DNA of 64,000 bases from NCBI RefSeq assembly GCF_900120405.1, contig NZ_LT635492.1:79477-143476 (forward strand). The letters run 5' to 3'. The DNA comes from Urinicoccus massiliensis. GTDB lineage: Bacteria > Bacillota > Clostridia > Tissierellales > Peptoniphilaceae. The notes under the pieces are model-generated. The model was not told the DNA's origin and did not search any database. It was given only the letters and a program-made list of their open reading frames with translations. Shown piece by piece: positions 7,439 through 16,833 of this stretch. Each line of letters starts with the position of its first letter. Position 1 is the first letter of the stretch. Made by a program: the position numbers and the translations under genes.

Positions 7439-8728
7439 ATGGGATTTATCAAAGCATTTACAGGCGCATTAGGCGGCACATTCGCAGATCAATGGAAAGA
7501 TTTTTACGGACCCATGGAAGGAGCCCCGGCAACTGCGGCAGTGTTTCCGGGAGTAGCAATGGGGACGAACAAGGATAGAGGAGAAAATTACAAAGGAAAT
7601 GACAATGTAATTACCAATGGAACCAGGGTCATCGTTCCGGAAGGAACCGCCCTCGTAACCATCCAAGACGGAGCAATCACCGGCATCATTACAGAAATAG
7701 GCGGATATATTTACAGCACAGACGATCCAAATTCAAAATCCATATTTTCAGGGGACGGACTGATGGACTCCTTAGTCAAAACATCCTGGGAAAAATTTAA
7801 GTTTGGAGGCATACCGGCCACGAACCAACTGCTCTTCTATGTAAACCTAAAAGAAATACCAAACAATCGATTTGGAACGCAAAGTGAAATCTATTGGGAC
7901 GACGCCTTCTTCGGCACCCAAGTAGGAGCAGTAACCAGAGGAACATACACGCTTCAAATCGTGGACCCAATCTTATTTTTAAAAAATTTCGTTCCGGTTA
8001 AATATCTAAGTTCCGGAGCGCCAGCCTTCGATTTAAGCGATATGGATAACGAAGCTTCAGAACAACTATTTAACGAAGTAGTTGGCAGTCTATCAGCAGC
8101 ATTTTCAAACTATACCAACGACCCAACCAGGGGCAATAGGATGAGCAAGATCCAAGGAGATCAAATTGGATTTGCAAAATCTCTATCAGCTGCAGTTGAA
8201 GACGGTTACGAATGGAGAACCACCCGCGGTTTAGAAATTGTGAAGACAGCCATCTTAGCCATCGAATATGACGAAGACACCAAGGAAATGATGAAGGATG
8301 TCAAGAGAGCCGATGCACTTTCAGGCTCCCGTGGCAATTCATTTATGCAACAATCAGTGGCAAGAGGTATGCAAGCCGCAGGAGAAAATGGTGGCGGAGC
8401 AAACATGGCATTTATGGGAATGGGCATGAACGCAGCAGGAAATATGATGGGTGGAGTACAGCAGCCAAACGCAGGAAACTCCTACCAACCTAATTTCGGT
8501 GGCGGAATGAACCAAAACCAAGGATACCAAAACCAAGGATACCAAAACCAAGGATACCAAAACCAAGGACAAAACCAAGGCTACTATGACCAAGGTCAAA
8601 ACCAAGGACAAAGCCAACCACCGGAAGATCCAACAGAAAAATTAATCAAGATGAAGAAACTTCTCGAAGCAGAAGTCATAAGCCAAGAAGAATTTGACAA
8701 GATGAAGAGAGAATTACTGGGACTATAG
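7439..8728 (+). CDS. SPFH-domain protein with SHOCT tail (YdjI-like)
   Basis: 429 residues. An SPFH/virion-core-like domain spans roughly 30-300, followed by a Met/Gly-rich linker, a Gln/Asn/Gly/Tyr-rich low-complexity tract with near-perfect NQGYQ repeats (about 360-390), and a C-terminal SHOCT helix pair (about 397-429, ending EEFDKMKRELLGL). In Bacillus the YdjI relative works with the PspA phage-shock protein at the membrane, and SHOCT tails usually mediate oligomerisation. The partner zinc-ribbon protein follows after 8 bases. No PspA gene is seen here. The start is fixed by AAGGAGG seven bases upstream. Confidence 0.88.
   Translation: MGFIKAFTGALGGTFADQWKDFYGPMEGAPATAAVFPGVAMGTNKDRGENYKGNDNVITNGTRVIVPEGTALVTIQDGAITGIITEIGGYIYSTDDPNSKSIFSGDGLMDSLVKTSWEKFKFGGIPATNQLLFYVNLKEIPNNRFGTQSEIYWDDAFFGTQVGAVTRGTYTLQIVDPILFLKNFVPVKYLSSGAPAFDLSDMDNEASEQLFNEVVGSLSAAFSNYTNDPTRGNRMSKIQGDQIGFAKSLSAAVEDGYEWRTTRGLEIVKTAILAIEYDEDTKEMMKDVKRADALSGSRGNSFMQQSVARGMQAAGENGGGANMAFMGMGMNAAGNMMGGVQQPNAGNSYQPNFGGGMNQNQGYQNQGYQNQGYQNQGQNQGYYDQGQNQGQSQPPEDPTEKLIKMKKLLEAEVISQEEFDKMKRELLGL
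8511..8600 (+). repeat. 15-bp tandem repeat coding for NQGYQ units
   Basis: Three to four near-identical copies of AACCAAGGATACCAA, then looser variants, lie in the linker of the SPFH protein. Such a repeat can change in copy number by slippage without shifting the frame. Confidence 0.8.
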
Positions 8729-8736
8729 GTGATCTT

Positions 8737-10266
8737 ATGAAGGATGATGTAAAGATAATAGATATGTCAAGCGACTTAAAAGACGGTCAGATCAAGTGTC
8801 CTAAGTGTGGCGCAACAGACATAGAGACCAACAACAAGACCGGTAAGCTCAGATGCAATTTCTGTAGAACTGAATTCGAACCGGAGCTCGCACCGGAAGA
8901 CCAAGATATAAGCACATTGGAAGGAACCACCATGGGAAGTGGGGCAGCAGACATAGACGAAGCAGCGGAAAGCATGGTGACAGTTAAATGCGAAAGCTGT
9001 GGCGCAGAAGTCGTCATAGACACCAACACCACCACCCAAGCAAGGTGCCACTGGTGCCGCAACACACTATCTATCAACAATATCATACCCAATGGAGCAG
9101 TGCCGGATGTCATCCTTCCATTTAGCGTCACAAAGAGCGACGCACAAAGAGAAATAGAGGACTTCGTCAAACAGAGAAAATTCTTCGCCCATCCTAAATT
9201 TACAAGAGAGTTTACCACAGAGAATATCTGTGGAGTCTACCTTCCATACATGCTGGTGGACGTCAACGCCCACATGCACCTAAGGGGCGAAGGCCAAATA
9301 GAAACGAATCGTTACGAAGTCGGCACAGGGGACGACAGACATACAGAGTACGACGCAGATAGCTACGCAATTGAAAGGGACTTCGATATATTTATAGACG
9401 ATCTGTCCATAGAATCTTCCAGCGACAAATTGGACTACACAGCCCAGGACAAAACTACAAACATCATAAACGCCATCATGCCCTTTGACACAGAAAACTC
9501 TGTCAAGTTCAACGCCAACTACATGAAAGGCTACACATCAGAGAAGAGAGATAGCAATATCGATTTTCTAAGAGAAGCAGTCTTTGCACAAAGCTCCGAC
9601 GTAGCAAGACTTGCGGCAAAGGAGACTGTGGAAGAATACGACAGAGGCGTAAGATGGGAAGACGAAGACTACAAGGTCAAAGGCGATTCCTGGAAGGCAG
9701 CCTACCTACCGGTGTGGCTCTACAGCTATATGCAAAAGAAAAACGGAAAAAACCTCCTTCACTACGTGGCAGTAAACGCAAGGACCAAGGAAACCATGGG
9801 CAGCGTACCAATAAACTTCACGAAACTATTCTTCGTCTCAGTATTAGTAGAAATTTTAGGCGGACTAGCAGCCTTTGTCTTAAATCTAGTGGCTGAAATG
9901 AGCATGTTTGACGATACAAAATTCCAAGACTCAAGACAGTTCTTCTGGTTGCTATTAGTATCAGGATTCGTCTTCTTCTTCACAATCTACGCAAGGTATA
10001 GAAACTCAGACGAAAGACACTACTACGAACTAGAAACCAAGCACGAAATAAGTAACCTAGTTTGCCAAGATAACTACTTAAGAAATATAAAAGGACTTGT
10101 AGAATCTTATATCAAAGGCGAAAACTCAAGTGAATTAAAGGGCAACAGGCTCGATCTAACCAAGGACAAATACCTTAAAAAAGCAAAAGAAAAGGGAATC
10201 CTAGATGAAGTCGAAGAAAATAAAAAGAGGCTAAAGGAAACTTTTGACAAGACGGAGGTAAAGTAA
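8737..10266 (+). CDS. Zinc-ribbon membrane protein (YdjG-like, TFIIB-type ribbon)
   Basis: 509 residues with two zinc ribbons, Cys21/24/40/43 and Cys85/88/104/107 (each CxxC...CxxC). A long mixed domain (115-360) follows, then two transmembrane segments near 366-391 and 405-425, and a charged C-terminal helical tail. This order matches the Bacillus YdjG type found beside SPFH protein YdjI. The gene follows the SPFH gene by 8 bases and the pair is surely co-transcribed. A membrane-stress or envelope-scaffold role is an inference from that association; the biochemical activity is not known to me. Confidence 0.85.
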   Translation: MKDDVKIIDMSSDLKDGQIKCPKCGATDIETNNKTGKLRCNFCRTEFEPELAPEDQDISTLEGTTMGSGAADIDEAAESMVTVKCESCGAEVVIDTNTTTQARCHWCRNTLSINNIIPNGAVPDVILPFSVTKSDAQREIEDFVKQRKFFAHPKFTREFTTENICGVYLPYMLVDVNAHMHLRGEGQIETNRYEVGTGDDRHTEYDADSYAIERDFDIFIDDLSIESSSDKLDYTAQDKTTNIINAIMPFDTENSVKFNANYMKGYTSEKRDSNIDFLREAVFAQSSDVARLAAKETVEEYDRGVRWEDEDYKVKGDSWKAAYLPVWLYSYMQKKNGKNLLHYVAVNARTKETMGSVPINFTKLFFVSVLVEILGGLAAFVLNLVAEMSMFDDTKFQDSRQFFWLLLVSGFVFFFTIYARYRNSDERHYYELETKHEISNLVCQDNYLRNIKGLVESYIKGENSSELKGNRLDLTKDKYLKKAKEKGILDEVEENKKRLKETFDKTEVK

Positions 10267-10294
10267 ACGGATTAGGAAATGAAAGGAGATCATT

Positions 10295-10435
10295 GTGGGA
10301 CGATTCGGTAAAAAAGAAAAAATAGAAATAACCGATCACTTCCATAATTCATACTCCTGGAAAAACGGGGAAGGACAAAGGCACTCCGCATTTGGGGTGG
10401 TTTTGTATTTTTTCAAATCTCATCCTTTCGGGTGA
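10295..10435 (+). pseudogene. Truncated start of a cluster gene, cut by leader repeat B
   Basis: A GTG with a good ribosome site (GAAAGGAG) begins a 46-residue frame, MGRFGKKEKIEITDHF and onward. The frame ends with a stop that lies inside leader repeat B (its last codons are read from the repeat). The most economical reading is that a gene following the zinc-ribbon gene lost its 3' part when the leader and surface-protein gene were joined here. It could still be a small functional ORF. The family is not recognised. Confidence 0.5.
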
Positions 10436-10513
10436 TGTGCAAAAGAAAAAATTTTATAAGATAAAGATAGAAAGCTAAGAATCCATTTCCATACAAGATA
10501 AGGAGGGGGAAAA
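10420..10513 (+). repeat. Leader repeat copy B
   Basis: Second copy of the ~90-bp control segment seen at 7096-7189, with the same CTTTCGGGTGATGTGCAAAA core, AAGATAAAGA, CCATACAAGA and AAGGAGG. It ends at the start codon of the large surface-protein gene. Confidence 0.8.
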
Positions 10514-13500
10514 ATGAAAAAGAAACGAGAAAGACCCATCGCAATGCTACTAGCAATTATGATGCTCGTAATGAACTTAATTGTAAGCCCAGTTTGGGCA
10601 GCGCCGGGAGATGTTGCGATAAATGAGACAAATTTCCCGGATGAAACATTTAGGGAATATGTAAAGACAAAATTCGATACGGACAAAAACGGCATCTTGT
10701 CACAAGAGGAATTGAATGACGTGACGAGTATCGAGGTGAGGGATAAAGGAATCACGACTCTTCAAGGGATTGAATACTTTACCGGGCTTATGGGGCTTGA
10801 TTGTTCAAAAAACAAATTGACCGCTTTAAACCTAAGTAAAAACACAAAATTATCATCCATTTACTGTGAGAAAAACCAATTGGAGAGTTTAGACTTAAGT
10901 CATAACAAAGACTTAGGAGTTATTATCTGTCGCCAAAACAAATTGAAGACTTTAGACTTGACGTATAATACAGAATTAAGAAGGCTTTTATGCTCTATAA
11001 ACCAATTGACTAATTTAGACTTAAGTACAAACTCAAAATTAACAGAAATTGATTGTGCATCAAACAAATTGAAGACTTTAGACTTGACGAATAAAACAAA
11101 CTTAGAAGAGCTTTATTGTGACCAAAACCAATTGACTACTCTAGAATTAACGAATGACACAAAATTAAAAATTCTTAGTTGTAGGTATAACCAATTGACT
11201 ACTCTAGACTTGACGAATAAAACAAACTTAGAAAAGCTTTATTGTGATTCTAACCAATTGACTACTCTAGACTTGACGAATAAAACAAACTTAGAAACTC
11301 TTCATTGTAGAGATAACCAATTGGCTACTTTAGACCTAAGTACAAACCCAAAATTAAAAGAAATTAATTGTGAAAAAAACAAATTAAGTGAATTAGACTT
11401 AAGTCATAACACAAACTTAGAAACTCTTGACTGTAGCGATAACCAATTGAAGACTTTAAACCTAGATACAAACACAAAATTAAGTCATCTTTATTGTCAC
11501 TCTAACCAATTGGCAGCCTTAGACTTGAATGATAACATAGATAGCATATCTTTTTATGGACCTTATCAAAAAATCTATGTCTCACTTCCGGTAGACAGCA
11601 CAAGCTTAGATCTTGCAACACTGGCAGATAACTTTGATTCAGAAAAGGTGAGTGATTTAAAAGGACAAACTATTACAGGCACTACTTTGTCACTTGATGG
11701 TCAGCCGAAGGAAGTGTTTTACAAATACAAGGTTAGTACAAACCGTGAATTATGGGTGACATTGAAAATCATCTATGGAGAAGCATTTAAAGTAACATTC
11801 GATAGAAACAAAGGATTGGGCTATATGGATCCTCTTAGCTTAAAAGCAGGTTCATCATATGAATTACCAACTTGTTATTTTACTCCACCGGAAGGAAAAG
11901 TATTTGATAAATGGGAAGTAAATGGAACAAAATACGACGCAGGTGATAGTATAACAGTAAATGGGGATATGACTATTAAGGCTATATGGAAAGTATTTGA
12001 AGAGATAGCCATATTAGAAATAAACGAAGATACCTTCCCAGATGCAAACTTTAGAAAATATGTTTCAGAAAAAATTGATACGAGCGGTAATGGCACTTTG
12101 TCACAAGAGGAATTAGATGCGGTGACAGCGATCAATGTAGAGAATAAAGAAATCACAGATCTTAAAGGTGTTGAACACTTTACTGAACTGACAAAGCTTA
12201 ATTGCAATAATAACAAATTGACTACTTTAAACTTGACGAATAACACAAAATTAGAAAATCTTTCTTGTTTGCATAACAAATTGAAGTCTTTAGACTTAAG
12301 TCAGAACACAAACTTAAAATCTCTTGACTGTAAACAAAACCAATTGACTGCTTTAAACTTGACGAATAACACAAAATTAATAAGACTTTATTGTTCCTAT
12401 AACGACTTGACTACTTTAGACTTAAGTAAGAACAAAAACTTAGGAACTCTTTACTGTAACCATAACAAATTGACTAATTTAGATTTAAGCCAGAACACAA
12501 ACTTAACATGGATTAATTGTCAAGATAACCAATTGACTAATTTAGACTTAAGTAATAATTCAAAAGTTAAGAGATTTGATGGATCTGGTCAAGTATATGA
12601 TATTAAAGTAAGTGGTAGTACCTTAAAATTTGACCTTAAATCACTACCTGGTAAATTTGATTCATCAATGGCAAGTGACTGGGTTGGTGGCAAAGTTGAC
12701 ACTGTTGACAGTAATATCTTGAATTTAAACAATGATCCAAAACCAACTGAAGTGAAATATAACTATAAGGTTAACAACGGCGACAAAAATATAGATGTTA
12801 CTTTAAAGGTTAAATATGGAAATTTTGTTACAATCACATTTGATGCAAACGGACACGGCACAGCACCAGCAGATATAACTGTAAACAAAGGCGAGCAAGC
12901 AACAGCACCAGCTGAGCCAACAGATGCTAATTACGATTTCGGTGGTTGGTATAAAGAAGCTGAATGCACAAATGCATTTAATTTCTCACAAGTAGTAAAT
13001 GATAATATAACACTTTATGCAAAGTGGACAAAGAAAACACCACCAACACCAGTAACAGTAACAATCACATTTGATGCAAACGGACACGGCACAGCACCGG
13101 CAGATATAACTGTAAACAAAGGCGAGCAAGCAACAGCACCAGCTGAGCCAACAGATGCTAATTACGATTTCGGTGGTTGGTATAAAGAAGCTGAATGCAC
13201 AAATGCATTTAATTTCTCACAAGTAGTAAATGATAATATAACACTTTATGCAAAGTGGACAAAGAAAACACCACCAACACCAGTAACAGTAACAATCACA
13301 TTTGATGCAAACGGACACGGCACAGCACCAGCAGATATAACTGTAAACAAAGGCGAGCAAGCAACAGCACCAGCTGAGCCAACAGATGCTAATTACGATT
13401 TCGGTGGTTGGTATAAAGAAGCTGAATGCACAAATGCATTTAATTTCTCACAAGTAGTAAATGATAATATAACACTTTATGCAAAGTGGACAAAGAAAAC

Positions 13501-14953
13501 ACCACCAACACCAGTAACAGTAACAATCACATTTGATGCAAATGGACACGGCACAGCACCAACTCCATTAACTGTAAACAAAGGCGAGCAAGCCACAGCA
13601 CCAGCTGAGCCAACAGATGCTAATTACGATTTCGGTGGTTGGTATAAAGAAGCTGAATGCACAAATGCATTTAATTTCTCACAAGTAGTAAATGATAATA
13701 TAACACTTTATGCAAAGTGGACAAAGAAAACACCACCAACACCAGTAACAGTAACAATCACATTTGATGCAAATGGACACGGCACAGCACCAACTCCATT
13801 AACTGTAAACAAAGGCGAGCAAGCCACAGCACCAGCTGAGCCAACAGATGCTAATTACGATTTCGGTGGTTGGTATACAGAAGCTGAATGTACAAATGCA
13901 TTTAATTTCTCACAAGCAGTAAATGATAATATAACACTTTATGCAAAGTGGACAAAGAAAACACCACCAACACCAGTAACAGTAACAATCACATTTGATG
14001 CAAACGGACACGGCACAGCACCAGCAGATATAACTGTAAACAAAGGCGAGCAAGCAACAGCACCAGCTGAGCCAACAGATGCTAATTACGATTTCGGTGG
14101 TTGGTATACAGAAGCTGAATGTACAAATGCATTTAATTTCTCACAAGCAGTAAATGATAATATAACACTTTATGCAAAGTGGACAAAGAAAACACCACCA
14201 ACACCAGTAACAGTTACAATCACATTCGACAAAAACGGTGGTAGCGGAACCATGGCAGATGTAATTAAGACTAAAGACGAATCATACACATTACCAGCAT
14301 GTGGATTTACACCACCAGCAGGCAAAGAATTCAAAGCATGGCAAGTAGATGGAACAGAAAAGAATGTTGGCGATAAGATAGTATTAAATGGAGATAAAAA
14401 TATCAAAGCGGTATGGAAAGATATAGGAAGCCTTCCACCTACTCCATATACACCTTATCCATGGACGGTATATCCGGGATGGTACTACAACTTCGAACCA
14501 CCTAAAGCAAAAGAAGAAAAACCGGCAACCAAAATGGAAATGGACTGGAAAATAGAACTTGCAATTGGAATAGGCACAATCGATAGAAAAATAAACGGAG
14601 CAGATTCAAAGATTAAGATGGACGTGGCACCATATATAAAAGATGGCAGAACCATGTTACCAATTAGATCTGTGGCAGAAGCCTTAGGCTTTGAAGTAGA
14701 ATGGAATAAAAGCACTAGAACAGTCGTACTCAAGGACAATACCACAAGAGTAGAAATCCCGGTAGATACAAATAAGATCATCGTAAATGGCACAGTCTAC
14801 ACAAGCGATGTTAAACCGGAAATCAAAAACAACAGAACCATGCTTCCAATAGCAAACATTGCAAGGGCGCTTGGTCTAAAGGACGGCAAGGACATCATCT
14901 GGAATAGCAAGTCTAAGACGGTAACCATCTATAGATCCATCCTAGTAAAATAA
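10514..14953 (+). CDS. Large LRR / InlB-repeat surface protein with CuAO-type stalk
   Basis: 1479 residues, secreted. The signal peptide (1-31) ends ...SPVWAAPG. An EF-hand-like segment (33-75, DTDKNGILSQEEL) leads into 21-residue leucine-rich repeats (80-345) with the recurring LTTLDLT and LYCDxNQL pattern. One InlB-type B repeat (about 420-490), a second EF-hand/LRR block (498-690), six near-identical 77-residue Listeria-Bacteroides B repeats (773-1234), a diverged seventh (1235-1305), a Pro/Tyr linker, and two copper-amine-oxidase-N-like stalk domains (about 1340-1479) follow. No LPXTG is present. The C-terminal stalk domains may hold it in the wall. Adhesion or binding is an inference from architecture. 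Confidence 0.9.
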   Translation: MKKKRERPIAMLLAIMMLVMNLIVSPVWAAPGDVAINETNFPDETFREYVKTKFDTDKNGILSQEELNDVTSIEVRDKGITTLQGIEYFTGLMGLDCSKNKLTALNLSKNTKLSSIYCEKNQLESLDLSHNKDLGVIICRQNKLKTLDLTYNTELRRLLCSINQLTNLDLSTNSKLTEIDCASNKLKTLDLTNKTNLEELYCDQNQLTTLELTNDTKLKILSCRYNQLTTLDLTNKTNLEKLYCDSNQLTTLDLTNKTNLETLHCRDNQLATLDLSTNPKLKEINCEKNKLSELDLSHNTNLETLDCSDNQLKTLNLDTNTKLSHLYCHSNQLAALDLNDNIDSISFYGPYQKIYVSLPVDSTSLDLATLADNFDSEKVSDLKGQTITGTTLSLDGQPKEVFYKYKVSTNRELWVTLKIIYGEAFKVTFDRNKGLGYMDPLSLKAGSSYELPTCYFTPPEGKVFDKWEVNGTKYDAGDSITVNGDMTIKAIWKVFEEIAILEINEDTFPDANFRKYVSEKIDTSGNGTLSQEELDAVTAINVENKEITDLKGVEHFTELTKLNCNNNKLTTLNLTNNTKLENLSCLHNKLKSLDLSQNTNLKSLDCKQNQLTALNLTNNTKLIRLYCSYNDLTTLDLSKNKNLGTLYCNHNKLTNLDLSQNTNLTWINCQDNQLTNLDLSNNSKVKRFDGSGQVYDIKVSGSTLKFDLKSLPGKFDSSMASDWVGGKVDTVDSNILNLNNDPKPTEVKYNYKVNNGDKNIDVTLKVKYGNFVTITFDANGHGTAPADITVNKGEQATAPAEPTDANYDFGGWYKEAECTNAFNFSQVVNDNITLYAKWTKKTPPTPVTVTITFDANGHGTAPADITVNKGEQATAPAEPTDANYDFGGWYKEAECTNAFNFSQVVNDNITLYAKWTKKTPPTPVTVTITFDANGHGTAPADITVNKGEQATAPAEPTDANYDFGGWYKEAECTNAFNFSQVVNDNITLYAKWTKKTPPTPVTVTITFDANGHGTAPTPLTVNKGEQATAPAEPTDANYDFGGWYKEAECTNAFNFSQVVNDNITLYAKWTKKTPPTPVTVTITFDANGHGTAPTPLTVNKGEQATAPAEPTDANYDFGGWYTEAECTNAFNFSQAVNDNITLYAKWTKKTPPTPVTVTITFDANGHGTAPADITVNKGEQATAPAEPTDANYDFGGWYTEAECTNAFNFSQAVNDNITLYAKWTKKTPPTPVTVTITFDKNGGSGTMADVIKTKDESYTLPACGFTPPAGKEFKAWQVDGTEKNVGDKIVLNGDKNIKAVWKDIGSLPPTPYTPYPWTVYPGWYYNFEPPKAKEEKPATKMEMDWKIELAIGIGTIDRKINGADSKIKMDVAPYIKDGRTMLPIRSVAEALGFEVEWNKSTRTVVLKDNTTRVEIPVDTNKIIVNGTVYTSDVKPEIKNNRTMLPIANIARALGLKDGKDIIWNSKSKTVTIYRSILVK
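12829..14214 (+). repeat. Six 231-bp tandem repeats in the surface-protein gene
   Basis: Six in-frame copies of 231 bp (77 codons) start near 12829, 13060, 13291, 13522, 13753 and 13984, with only a few substitutions. Two variants alternate at two places (ADITV or TPLTV; WYKEAE with QVV or WYTEAE with QAV). The near-identity points to recent expansion or gene conversion. Confidence 0.95.
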
Positions 14954-14983
14954 AAGATTCACCCTTTAAGACTAGATAAGAAA

Positions 14984-15019
14984 AGTAAAAACGGTTTAGT
15001 CAGCTAGACCGTTTTTACT
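14984..15019 (+). terminator. Bidirectional-looking terminator after the surface-protein gene
   Basis: AGTAAAAACGGTTTAG and CTAGACCGTTTTTACT form a 16-bp stem with one mismatch around a TCAG loop; A and T runs flank it on both sides. Confidence 0.85.
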
Positions 15020-15099
15020 TACATAAGCTTGGACAAAGTTTAAGCGTAGATTTTCATTCTGTACTACACTTATAGTTAAGCGGAAATGTGAGGGATATT

Positions 15100-16557
15100 A
15101 TGAAAAGAAATTTTAAATTTTTAATTATTTTTATGGTGGCGATGGTGGTTCTTGCTGGTTGCGGAAATGGTAACAGCTCGGCGAGGGTAGAAAATAAAGA
15201 TGCAAATGCAAATTCTGCGGTGGAAAATTCTAAGGAGACTTCTAAAGTTAAGGAAAATTTAAAGCCTGTTGACGGAGCGGTGATCGGTTCAATGTCTTCC
15301 TACGTTGAGGACAGAGAAGTTTGGAAGGACTTCGTCGATGAAAAATACATAGATTCTGCCAAGAGGGATTTTGGCATCCACCTGCCTAGGATTCTTTTGG
15401 ATTCTAAGGACGCCAAAGTGGCAAACGATGAGATTGATGGCTTGGTAAAAGATATAAAGAATCTATATACTACTCATAAAAAGGATATGGTAGATGACGA
15501 TATTGGAATAAACTCCTCTTTTTCCGTTTACCAAGATGACCATGTGCTAAGTGTCATGGTGGAAGTTGCCAATATTTGGGAGGGCGAGTTTCCGATTTAC
15601 AGAGTGTTTAACTTCTCTCTTCCTGATGGAAAATTAATAAATGACCAAGAGCTTATGAAGAGCATGGGCATAGAGAAGGAAGAGATCCTGGGGATGATTG
15701 AAAATAGTGTGCGTGAGGAACAATCCATGGCTGCGAAAATCTACTATAAAGATGTAACTGATTCTTCCTACATCTATAATCCTTGCAACCAGACCGGAAA
15801 TATTCTAAACGATCTATGGGATAGTTACGATTACAAAAATCGCCAAATTTTTATAGACGAAGTGGGCACACCTACACTTGCCTTTACTCAATATTTAAAT
15901 ATGGACATGGGACAGCTGCCGGATCTTCTAAAACTAAAGATAGATAGATTCAATAAAAGTGGGATTTCAGATGAATATTTAAGAATGGCAAGAAGACTCG
16001 GTGTCGATCCAAATAACGAAAAGTACAAGGCCTTTGTTATCTATCTCGGCTCTGCTTACGATGAGAATACCTTGAAAGCTCCTCTTGAAAAGTTACATGC
16101 TTGGACAAGTATTTTTACGAATTACGAAGATCCAAACCTGCTTATTTCAATGAAAGATGGCGAAGTCGGCGACAGACCATACTTAAATGGACAGGAATGT
16201 TATCTAGTAATTCCTAAGTACAAAAACGCTTCAGTTTCTCTAAAGGAACTGGAAATTACTAAAGATGGAAAATTAAAAGAGGTTGAAAATCTGTACCTAG
16301 ACGCCCTTTCAAGCAGTGGAATCACATTTGTCATGCAAAATATAAGTGACGTCGCTCCAAATGGCAAGATCACCATCAGGTACAGAGACGATACTTTTGC
16401 GTTCTCCCCTTCAATCAGTCTAAAGGACGGCAGTTTGGTGTTACCGGATGAAGTAAAAGATGGAGAAGGGATCCTCGATTGGAATGGTTTAGTTAAGGAG
16501 GAAGGCGATTCACAAACTATGTTTGATAGAATCATGTCCATAATGGGCAAGGGTTGA
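15100..16557 (+). CDS. Secreted lipoprotein of unknown function
   Basis: 485 residues from the ATG at 15100. A GTG twelve bases earlier is possible, but the weak GAGGG ribosome site suits the ATG. The signal peptide is followed by the lipobox VVLAGC, so the protein should be lipid-anchored outside the membrane. After a polar linker the mature part is a mixed alpha/beta region (about 60-480) with a DUF4163/DUF3298-like stretch (VYQDDHVLSVMVEV and YRVFNFSLPDGK). I do not recognise a catalytic motif. It lies in the same envelope cluster as the SPFH and zinc-ribbon genes. Confidence 0.75.
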   Translation: MKRNFKFLIIFMVAMVVLAGCGNGNSSARVENKDANANSAVENSKETSKVKENLKPVDGAVIGSMSSYVEDREVWKDFVDEKYIDSAKRDFGIHLPRILLDSKDAKVANDEIDGLVKDIKNLYTTHKKDMVDDDIGINSSFSVYQDDHVLSVMVEVANIWEGEFPIYRVFNFSLPDGKLINDQELMKSMGIEKEEILGMIENSVREEQSMAAKIYYKDVTDSSYIYNPCNQTGNILNDLWDSYDYKNRQIFIDEVGTPTLAFTQYLNMDMGQLPDLLKLKIDRFNKSGISDEYLRMARRLGVDPNNEKYKAFVIYLGSAYDENTLKAPLEKLHAWTSIFTNYEDPNLLISMKDGEVGDRPYLNGQECYLVIPKYKNASVSLKELEITKDGKLKEVENLYLDALSSSGITFVMQNISDVAPNGKITIRYRDDTFAFSPSISLKDGSLVLPDEVKDGEGILDWNGLVKEEGDSQTMFDRIMSIMGKG

Positions 16558-16593
16558 TTCATAATCGAATAAAGGATATGAAAGGGGCAATTT

Positions 16594-16801
16594 ATGAAGA
16601 AAGGAAATTAAGTAAAAAGAAGAAGATAATCTGATGAATCCTTCTACGATGAATACCAAATCCATTGGACTCGAGAGGGGGTGCAAGATAGTCAAGGATC
16701 AAGAGCTTACAAAGGCAGTCGACGATGCCTATCAGCCGAATTTCAGTGGCTAGTCTCAGTAGCCACAAGAAAGTCAAAACATAGATCCTGCGGAAAAGTG
16801 A
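16594..16801 (+). pseudogene. Decayed fragment resembling the SPFH-protein linker
   Basis: A ribosome site and ATG at 16594 open a frame that stops after five codons. In another frame from about 16634 the DNA reads ...AYQPNFSG, a stop, SQ, a stop, then PQESQNIDPAEK and a third stop. AYQPNFSG and the SQ-P-...-P-EK order resemble the linker and pre-SHOCT part of the SPFH protein (SYQPNFGG, SQPPEDPTEK). It is probably the relic of a related SHOCT-tailed gene. The resemblance is short, so the identity is tentative. Confidence 0.4.
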
Positions 16802-16833
16802 ATACAGATATAAAAATTTAAGGAGGTAAAACG

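Noticed and set aside
12829..14220. Regular repeats that could suggest a CRISPR array
   Set aside because: 231-bp period, coding, and no spacers between units; they are protein repeats.
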